From positions 1 through 41,991 of the forward strand of contig JAJDDG010000009.1 in NCBI GenBank assembly GCA_029260435.1: DNA of 41,991 bases. The letters are read 5' to 3'. The notes beneath the pieces were generated by a model, which was given only the letters and a program-made list of their open reading frames with translations, was not told the origin of the DNA and made no database searches. A program made the translations under genes and the position numbers. This stretch comes from Phycisphaerales bacterium. Lineage in GTDB: Bacteria; Planctomycetota; Phycisphaerae; Phycisphaerales; UBA1924. Shown in pieces: positions 1 to 5,667 of the stretch; position 1 is the first letter of the stretch; each line of letters starts with the position of its first letter.

Positions 1-1
1 C

Positions 2-331
2 ATGGCATTCTCCTCCGTCTGCGCGGGCGAGATGGCAGGCGCGACAAACGACCTCGAACTCTTCGAGAACATGGGTGCCACCGTCATCGGCATCTCGGGC
101 GATTCGTGGTTCACACAGAAGGCGTGGGCGGAATCACTCGAACTCAAGCAAACACTCCTCGCGGATATGCACCGCAAGGTCTGCAAGGCATACGGCTTCT
201 ACTTCCCAGACCTCAACGTCCCCTCACGCGGCACGGTCATCATCGCTCAGGACGGCACCGTCAAGTGGGCCCAGGCCCGCGAGATCACCTGCCCGATGAA
301 CATCGCCGATGTCGTCGCCGAAGTAGGGTGA
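2..331 (+). CDS. Peroxiredoxin, AhpC/TSA family (3' part, start lies before the window)
   Basis: This is the C-terminal part of a thiol peroxidase that reduces hydroperoxides in the cytoplasm. The first residues, MAFSSVCAGEM, match the peroxidatic-cysteine loop of AhpE/BCP-like peroxiredoxins, so the cysteine at residue 7 of the visible part is the likely catalytic residue. The ATG at base 2 is therefore an internal methionine, not the start. The rest fits the thioredoxin fold: a beta strand plus switch (GATVIGISGDS), a helix rich in Lys/Ala/Trp, then the SRGTVIIAQDGTVKW hairpin typical of the family. Two further cysteines (HRKVCKAYG and REITCPMN) could act as resolving residues, but this cannot be settled here. 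A strong terminator follows 40 bases after the stop, so the gene ends its transcription unit. The family assignment is good; the subfamily is uncertain because the N-terminus is missing. Confidence 0.85.
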   Translation: MAFSSVCAGEMAGATNDLELFENMGATVIGISGDSWFTQKAWAESLELKQTLLADMHRKVCKAYGFYFPDLNVPSRGTVIIAQDGTVKWAQAREITCPMNIADVVAEVG

Positions 332-372
332 TGCCACGAGGGGAAACCCACAATCCAGAACACTCCTCGCTG

Positions 373-404
373 AAACGCACAAACCGATTGTTTGTGCGTT
401 TTTT
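373..404 (+). terminator. Rho-independent terminator of the peroxiredoxin gene
   Basis: A perfect 11-bp stem (AAACGCACAAA at 373-383 and TTTGTGCGTTT at 391-401) closes a 7-base loop and runs into T residues to 404. It lies just after the peroxiredoxin stop and before the next gene's start. Confidence 0.88.
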
Positions 405-471
405 CTATACACAGGGGGAACCCCGCCATCCTGAGGCGTCAATAGTAAGACAGGACACAGGAGTGCAATTC

Positions 472-1812
472 ATGTTGCAACGAGCCTTGATCGTGTTATG
501 CGTCGTCGCCCCCGCTTCCCTTGCCATCGCCCAGAGCGGCACCACCAACGGTTGGCAGTACGAGCGCCTCGCGCGTTTGGGTGATCTCGGACCGAATAAT
601 GAAATCTGGGAGGGGATGGCGGTTCCCTCTATCCGCGATGGTGCAGTTGTCTGGTGGGGAAACGAGGAGCCGGGCGGCATCGGCGACCAAAGTGTGTACC
701 GCTACGAGAATGGAGTCATACAGACGATCGCCAGTGGGACCGGCTTGGGCGTGGTCGGTACTTCAAGCATTGGAACGATAGATTTCCTGCGTCGCTCACC
801 TCATATAGGGAGCGATGGGAGTGTTCTATTTCACTCCACCGAAGGCGTATTCGTGTGGTCGGACGGGACAACGACCCAACTCGCTGATCGGCCCGCGATC
901 GAAGGCGCGATCGGCGAACAAACTTCGCAGTGGGGCGACCCGATCTATCTCGCCGGAGAGGTTGTTTTTCCAGCGGGGCAACGCAGAGTGACGCGAACGG
1001 AGCACCAGAGTCATTTCTCTTTAGTCTCAACTTCGCCCGGGGGGCTGATAGAGATCGAGAACGATCAGTCAACAATCCCGGGCTTGTCTGCAACCGCACT
1101 GGAATATGTGCCCGCGTTTGAGACCGGAGAATTGCACACCGAACCAAGGCTGGTGTCCGACGGTACTCGCCTGCTCCTCAAGGCGGCCGACGCTCTCACC
1201 GGCGAGCAGGGCATTTACTTCCGTAATCCGGATGGATTGTTCGATGTCGTCGCGGATCAATCAACACCAATCAACTCTGGTTCAACAACAACCTTTGAGT
1301 CTTTCTCCGGGCATGTCGCGATCACGGGCGATACGGCCGCATTCGTAGCAAGACAGGCAGGTGGTCCGGAAGGGATATACACGTCCACCAATGGCATCAT
1401 CGAGAAGGTCGTGGACACATCGATGGTGATCCGCGATTTTAATGGGGACACACTCGATTCCATCGGTGCCATCGCGATGGCCAAAGATATCGTGCTCTTC
1501 CAGGGGTGCTGGGACTGTACGGATAGCGGTGATATCGATCTCACGTGGACTGGCGGACTATTCACGGTGATCGATGGCAATCTTCAGACGATTCTTGAGC
1601 GAGGCGATGTGCTCGACGGCGGCGTCGTCGAATCGGTGCATATCACAGCCGAGAGTTTCGATGGAATTCACGTCGTTGCAAAGATCTACTTCTCGCCGGG
1701 TGATGGCATCGATTTTTCCTACGGCATCTACAAAATCGCCATCCCCTCCCCCGCCTCATACCTCCTACTCACCGTCGCAGGAATCCTCACCCTCCGGCGC
1801 AAGCGCGCCTAG
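472..1812 (+). CDS. Exported protein with PEP-CTERM-like sorting tail
   Basis: This 446-residue protein has an N-terminal signal peptide (hydrophobic core ALIVLCVVAPASLAIA, cleavage likely after AIA) and a C-terminal tripartite tail: a proline/serine motif (IPSPAS), a hydrophobic stretch (YLLLTVAGILTL) and a basic end (RRKRA). That is the architecture of PEP-CTERM/exosortase substrates, although the motif reads PSPAS instead of PEP. In between, short units recur roughly every 50-80 residues (YENGVIQTIA, WSDGTTTQLAD, NPDGLFDVVAD, STNGIIEKVVD, IDGNLQTILE). They share a 'DG-x-[IV]-xx-[IV]' pattern and suggest a repeat fold such as a beta propeller. The open frame extends far upstream, but the ATG at 472 is preceded by AGGAG and begins the signal peptide, so it is the real start. 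The function is unknown; it probably sits at the cell surface. No exosortase is in the window. Confidence 0.8.
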   Translation: MLQRALIVLCVVAPASLAIAQSGTTNGWQYERLARLGDLGPNNEIWEGMAVPSIRDGAVVWWGNEEPGGIGDQSVYRYENGVIQTIASGTGLGVVGTSSIGTIDFLRRSPHIGSDGSVLFHSTEGVFVWSDGTTTQLADRPAIEGAIGEQTSQWGDPIYLAGEVVFPAGQRRVTRTEHQSHFSLVSTSPGGLIEIENDQSTIPGLSATALEYVPAFETGELHTEPRLVSDGTRLLLKAADALTGEQGIYFRNPDGLFDVVADQSTPINSGSTTTFESFSGHVAITGDTAAFVARQAGGPEGIYTSTNGIIEKVVDTSMVIRDFNGDTLDSIGAIAMAKDIVLFQGCWDCTDSGDIDLTWTGGLFTVIDGNLQTILERGDVLDGGVVESVHITAESFDGIHVVAKIYFSPGDGIDFSYGIYKIAIPSPASYLLLTVAGILTLRRKRA

Positions 1813-1858
1813 CTGATCTCGCGGATGAATGGGTGTTTTGTCGCACCAGGAAAATGTT

Positions 1859-1889
1859 AAAAAGCGGAGCATCCCCTTCCGAGGATGCT
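1859..1889 (-). terminator. Terminator of the protoglobin gene (minus strand)
   Basis: On the minus strand AGCATCC (1889-1883) pairs with GGATGCT (1874-1868) across an 8-base loop. It is followed by CCGC and five Ts (1863-1859), as in an intrinsic terminator. It lies about 50 bases downstream of the protoglobin stop. Confidence 0.7.
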
Positions 1890-1936
1890 GCGCTCCGGGG
1901 TCATCTTGACTCAGCGGAAACCGAAGCCGAGCCCGT

Positions 1937-2605
1937 TTAGAACTCGCCATCATTGATGTACGGGTGGCTCCACAGGATCACCTGAAGCGTCACCGACTTC
2001 ACCCACGCCGCGTGCATCTTCTCCACCTCGTCTGCGGAGACACCCTCATCTTCGAGGAATGGCTTGAGCGTTGTGGTGATCGGCACCGTCAGCGCCTGGA
2101 GGTACCGGAACTGGATGATCGGCGTCGAGTTGGCACCATCCGTCTTGTTTTTGCCCACCGTGTGGTGTCGCCTTCCGATCTCGATCTGGTAGTCGAGCCA
2201 CTTCTGGTCGTACTCCGCGTCCGCGGTATCGAGGATCCATTGCCCGAACCGCAACCGCACCGCTGCGAGATACGCCCCGTCCGGCTCACCCGTACTCCGA
2301 TCAACAAACGACGCCAGCAGGTGATCGTTGGCCCCGACAAACCCGTACCACACATCAAGGATCTCCTCGACCCGGTTTTCCAGAATCCCACGCGACATCC
2401 GCAGATACCGGACATCCTCTTCGCTGAACAGTAGGGATTTCTGGATGAGCCCCATCTCATCCAACGAGATCGGGGCGGAAGCAAGATGCTTCGATCCCAG
2501 CGCGTATCCGGGTATACTCTTACCGGATTGCGCATCTGATGGTGAAGCGAACAGCAGGACGATCGGGACAGTGGCAACAACGCCAAGTGTGACAAGCAGT
2601 TTCAT
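1937..2605 (-). CDS. Exported single-domain protoglobin
   Basis: This is a heme-binding globin of the protoglobin family, 222 residues long. Residues 30-222 follow the archaeal Methanosarcina protoglobin almost segment by segment as I recall it: IPGYALGSKH, WYGFVGANDHLLASF, RFGQWILDTADAEYDQKWLDYQ, EIGRRHH, and the C-terminal LWSHPYINDGEF. The likely proximal heme ligand is the first His of RHH (about residue 147), and distal-pocket Trp86-Tyr87 are conserved. Unlike the archaeal protein it begins with a clear signal peptide (MKLLVTLGVVATVPIVLLFA then SPSDA-QSG), so it should act outside the cytoplasm; there is no sensor output domain. The start is supported by AAGGAG at 2612-2617. It diverges from an HxlR-type regulator, which may control it. 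Ligand binding of O2, NO or CO is known for the family; the role here, sensing, scavenging or peroxidase activity, is unknown. Confidence 0.9.
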   Translation of the reverse strand: MKLLVTLGVVATVPIVLLFASPSDAQSGKSIPGYALGSKHLASAPISLDEMGLIQKSLLFSEEDVRYLRMSRGILENRVEEILDVWYGFVGANDHLLASFVDRSTGEPDGAYLAAVRLRFGQWILDTADAEYDQKWLDYQIEIGRRHHTVGKNKTDGANSTPIIQFRYLQALTVPITTTLKPFLEDEGVSADEVEKMHAAWVKSVTLQVILWSHPYINDGEF

Positions 2606-2690
2606 TTGCGTACTCCTTTGATGGATGTGAATACGCCATCATTGCCATGCCGCTCTGAGTCGTCCAGAGCATTACCGTGTTGAAAGTGGG

Positions 2691-2704
2691 TTACAAAGTG
2701 GTAA
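2691..2704. promoter_or_regulatory. Candidate operator between protoglobin and HxlR genes
   Basis: The inverted repeat TTAC-N6-GTAA lies in the divergent gap, 24 bases before the preferred HxlR start. Family members such as YodB bind comparable short dyads with a 6-7 base spacer. The assignment rests only on sequence symmetry and position. Confidence 0.35.
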
Positions 2705-2727
2705 GCGATCGTGCGAGGGCGTTAGAG

Positions 2728-3051
2728 ATGACCAGCACAAACGGCATCCAGCGGAACGAAGCATTCCACCAGGTCACCGATATCCTCCGGTGCAAGTGGA
2801 CAATCGCCGTGCTCGATGCGATCGATCGCGGAGTCTGTCGCCCAGCCCAGATCCAGCGCGAGTACACCGGGCTCTCCTCCAAGGTGCTCCACGACCGCCT
2901 GAACAAGCTCGAACGTTTCGGGCTTGTAAACAAGGAGAGCTACCCGGAGACCCCACCACGAGTGGAGTACGCCTTCTCCGCGCGGGGCAACGATCTCGTC
3001 GAGCTGGTCCGATCCATCCGTGTTTTCGCTGAGGACTGGCAGGAAGAGTAA
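2728..3051 (+). CDS. HxlR-family winged-helix transcriptional regulator
   Basis: A DNA-binding regulator of about 107 residues. It carries the HxlR hallmarks: an N-terminal helix ending in CKWTIAVLDAI (family consensus GGKWTLLIL), a recognition helix region with GLSSKVLHDRLNKLERFGLV, and the wing VEYAFSARGNDL (family consensus YxLTxxGxxL). Members bind as dimers and often respond to thiol stress, aldehydes or quinones; the lone Cys next to KWT could serve this. The frame also allows a GTG start at 2677, which would put 17 extra residues (MLKVGYKVVSDR...) in front. I prefer the ATG at 2728 because the domain begins there and the upstream stretch holds a possible operator. The gene diverges from the protoglobin, suggesting joint regulation. 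What it senses cannot be told from sequence. Confidence 0.85.
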   Translation: MTSTNGIQRNEAFHQVTDILRCKWTIAVLDAIDRGVCRPAQIQREYTGLSSKVLHDRLNKLERFGLVNKESYPETPPRVEYAFSARGNDLVELVRSIRVFAEDWQEE

Positions 3052-3055
3052 TCAC

Positions 3056-3097
3056 GTCGCCGCCCTCCTCACCCTCCGCCGCAAGCGCGCGCTAGCC
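3056..3097 (+). pseudogene. Relic of a PEP-CTERM protein tail
   Basis: Read from 3056 this stretch encodes VAALLTLRRKRALA. That closely resembles the last residues of the exported protein ending at 1812 (VAGILTLRRKRA). At DNA level CTCACCCTCCG and CGCAAGCGCGC are shared, with one base differing between them. There is no start, no signal peptide and no frame upstream, because it begins 4 bases after the HxlR stop. It looks like the 3' remnant of a decayed paralogue. A chance match is possible given its shortness. Confidence 0.4.
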
Positions 3098-3141
3098 TCC
3101 AGCGCCCTCCAAGCGGGCGCGGTTTCGATACGATTCACCCC

Positions 3142-4803
3142 ATGCCCGAAGACCAATCCAGCGACCATCCTTCCACGAAGCACACCCCCTGCGTCCTGAT
3201 CATCCGCGACGGGTGGGGTGAGAACCCGAACCCCGAGCACGACGCCTTCAACGCCATCAAAATCGCCGACACTCCCGTCGCCGATCGCCTGATGCGCGAG
3301 TACCCCAACACCCTCATCCGCACCTCGGGCGTAGCGGTCGGGCTCCTCGACGGCTTCATGGGCAATTCAGAGGTCGGACACCAGAACATCGGCGCGGGGC
3401 GAATCGTCGATCAGGACTCCGTCCGCATTACCAAAGCCTGTCGATCCGGCGCGGTCCGCAACAACCAGGTTCTCCTCGGCGCGTTCGACAAAGCGAAGCG
3501 CACAGACAGATATGTCCACCTCATGGGCATCTGCTCTGATGCGGGTGTGCACGGGCTCATCGAACACCTCTTCGCCCTGCTCGATATGGCCAAGGCGCTC
3601 GGGTGTACAAAGATCGCCCTCCACCTCTTCACCGACGGGCGCGACACCGGCCCCTTCTCCGCCATCAACTACGTCCGCCAGGTACAGACCAAGCTGGACG
3701 AGCTGGGCGTCGGGCACATCGCGAGCGTCATCGGGCGCTACTGGGCGATGGACCGCGACAACCGATGGGAGCGCGTCGAGAGGGCGTACGCCTGCCTCAC
3801 CGGACAAGGCGCACGCAAGGCCGATCTCACCGTCTCCGCAACCGCTGCTCAAGCGGTGCAGGCGTACTACGACAACCCGACCAACGACTCCCAGCGCGGC
3901 GACGAATTCATCCCACCGGCGATGATCGGTGAAGATGTTCACGACGCCCTCACCACGCGCATCGCGACGGGCGACTCGGTCATCTACTTCAATTTCCGTG
4001 GCGACCGCCCGCGCGAACTCGTCTCGGCATTCGTCTTGGACGAGTTCTACGGGCACATGAAGTCCTCGCCCGACACCGACGAAAAAGGCTTCAAACGCAC
4101 AACGAAAATCCCGCTGACGTTCGTTGGCATGACCCCATACGCCGAGTTTCTTGTGCCGCATATCAAAGTCGCGTTCCCGCGCCCCGAGCCGATGCTGGGC
4201 ATCGTCGGTGCGCACCTCGCCAGTCTGGGGCTCGAACAGTTCCGGTGCGCAGAAACCGAGAAGTTCCCGCACGTCACCTTCTTCTTCAACGACTACCGCG
4301 ACGACCCCTTCGAGGGTGAACACCGCGCGATCATCCAGAGCCCGAAAGTCGCGACATACGACCTCCAGCCTGAGATGTCCGCACGCGGCGTCTGCGACGC
4401 GGTGCTCGCGCGTCTCGACGCGAATGACTGCGAGCCGTTCATCGTCGTAAACTTCGCCAACGCGGACATGGTCGGGCACACCGGAAAGCTAGACGCTGTA
4501 GTCAAAGCCTGCGAAACCGTCGACGCGCTCGTCGGCGAGATCATCGATAAGACCCTCCGGCGGGGCGGCAGCGCGATTGTCACCGCGGACCATGGCAACG
4601 CCGAGCAGACATGGTCCCCCGAGAACGATTCGCCCCACACCGCGCACACGACGTACGACGTTCCCCTTATCGTCGTGGGGGAGCCGTTCAAAGCTCGTAC
4701 GCTCCGGTCGGGCGGTGTCCTGGGTGATATCGTCCCCACGATGTTTGACATCATGGGGCTCGACAAGCACCCCGCCATGACAGGCACAACCCTCCTCGAC
4801 TGA
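3142..4803 (+). CDS. gpmI: 2,3-bisphosphoglycerate-independent phosphoglycerate mutase
   Basis: This 553-residue cytoplasmic enzyme interconverts 3- and 2-phosphoglycerate in glycolysis and gluconeogenesis through a phosphoserine intermediate and two divalent metal ions. The N-terminal IIRDGWGENP carries the first metal aspartate (Asp23). GNSEVGHQNIGAGR holds the catalytic serine (Ser76), and FTDGRDTGP and GRYWAMDRDNRWER are substrate-binding loops of the iPGM insert domain. FANADMVGHTG and VTADHGNAEQ supply the remaining alkaline-phosphatase-fold metal ligands. The length is somewhat above the usual 510-520 residues, owing to an extended N-terminus and a few insertions. The ATG at 3142 lacks a convincing Shine-Dalgarno, but no better start precedes the first conserved strand. 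All key residues are present, so it should be active. Confidence 0.96.
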   Translation: MPEDQSSDHPSTKHTPCVLIIRDGWGENPNPEHDAFNAIKIADTPVADRLMREYPNTLIRTSGVAVGLLDGFMGNSEVGHQNIGAGRIVDQDSVRITKACRSGAVRNNQVLLGAFDKAKRTDRYVHLMGICSDAGVHGLIEHLFALLDMAKALGCTKIALHLFTDGRDTGPFSAINYVRQVQTKLDELGVGHIASVIGRYWAMDRDNRWERVERAYACLTGQGARKADLTVSATAAQAVQAYYDNPTNDSQRGDEFIPPAMIGEDVHDALTTRIATGDSVIYFNFRGDRPRELVSAFVLDEFYGHMKSSPDTDEKGFKRTTKIPLTFVGMTPYAEFLVPHIKVAFPRPEPMLGIVGAHLASLGLEQFRCAETEKFPHVTFFFNDYRDDPFEGEHRAIIQSPKVATYDLQPEMSARGVCDAVLARLDANDCEPFIVVNFANADMVGHTGKLDAVVKACETVDALVGEIIDKTLRRGGSAIVTADHGNAEQTWSPENDSPHTAHTTYDVPLIVVGEPFKARTLRSGGVLGDIVPTMFDIMGLDKHPAMTGTTLLD

Positions 4804-4821
4804 CCGCGAACAGTGACGCGA

Positions 4822-5667
4822 ATGCCAAAGATCAACCTGCAAAACAAGCCTATCGCGATCACCGGCGCAAGCTCCGGTATCGGTGCAGCGACCGCTATCG
4901 AGTGCGCCCGCGCGGGGATGCCCGTCGTTCTTGGCGCGCGCCGTGTCGAAAAGCTGAACGATGTCGCCGAACGAATCCGCGCTGGAGGCGGCCGCGCCGA
5001 AGTGGTCGAGTGTGATGTAGTAATCGAGGAAGACAACGCCGCGCTGATCAACCGAGCGATCGAATCATTCGGTTCGATCTATGCCGTTTTTGCGAACGCA
5101 GGTGTCGGTCTCGAAAAACCACTCGCAGACACGACGGACTCCGAACTCCGCGAACTCTTCGAGGTTGATTTCTTCGCAACGATGCACACCATCCGCGCCG
5201 CGCTCCCGCACATGATCGAAGCGCAAAGCGGGCACGTGCTTGTCTGTTCTTCCTGCCTCGCCCGCTTCCCGCTCCCCTACAACGGAGCCTACTCCGCAGC
5301 CAAAGCCGCCCAGCACCACATCGGGCGCGCATTAAACGTTGAACTCTCGCCACACGGGATCTTCGTCTCCACGGTCCACCCCATCGGCACGAAAACCGAG
5401 TTCTTCGAGACAGCAACGCGACGATCTGGTGTGGAGGGCGTAGCGATGCCGGAGCACACCCCCGAATGGTGCATGCAAGACGCCTCCGTCGTCGCACGCG
5501 CGGTCGTAAAATGCCTGCGCAAACCCCGCCCCGAAGTCTGGACATCCTTCTTCGTTCGTTACGGTATGGGCATCTCCGGGTTTATGCCCCGCATCGCAGA
5601 CCGCGCCGTCTCCCGCATGGTCCGCGAGTACCAGGCCGCAAAGCGCAGCGCGAACGATCATTCGTAA
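4822..5667 (+). CDS. Short-chain dehydrogenase/reductase (SDR)
   Basis: A classical SDR of about 281 residues with a Rossmann fold. It shows the NAD(P) motif TGASSGIGAA near the N-terminus, an Arg right after strand 2 (ARRVEK) that favours NADP(H), NAG in FANAGVG, the catalytic serine region CSSCLARF, and the active-site YSAAK (Tyr and Lys). It is followed by the PIGTKTEFF loop. The C-terminus, with a WTSFFVRYGMGISGFMPRIAD segment, is slightly hydrophobic and resembles the SDRs that act on lipid-like substrates. The substrate cannot be named. A GTG at 4813 could add three residues; the ATG at 4822 is preferred as a conventional start. It follows gpmI after only 18 bases and may be cotranscribed. 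Its last 10 bases overlap the 3' end of the convergent GH35-like gene. Confidence 0.88.
   Translation: MPKINLQNKPIAITGASSGIGAATAIECARAGMPVVLGARRVEKLNDVAERIRAGGGRAEVVECDVVIEEDNAALINRAIESFGSIYAVFANAGVGLEKPLADTTDSELRELFEVDFFATMHTIRAALPHMIEAQSGHVLVCSSCLARFPLPYNGAYSAAKAAQHHIGRALNVELSPHGIFVSTVHPIGTKTEFFETATRRSGVEGVAMPEHTPEWCMQDASVVARAVVKCLRKPRPEVWTSFFVRYGMGISGFMPRIADRAVSRMVREYQAAKRSANDHS

Noticed and set aside
106-471. Upstream extension of the exported-protein frame from 106
   Set aside because: It overlaps the peroxiredoxin gene and its terminator, and the Shine-Dalgarno and signal peptide place the start at 472.
3367-4479. Long minus-strand frame opposite gpmI
   Set aside because: It is a mirror of the gpmI coding sequence with no family features.
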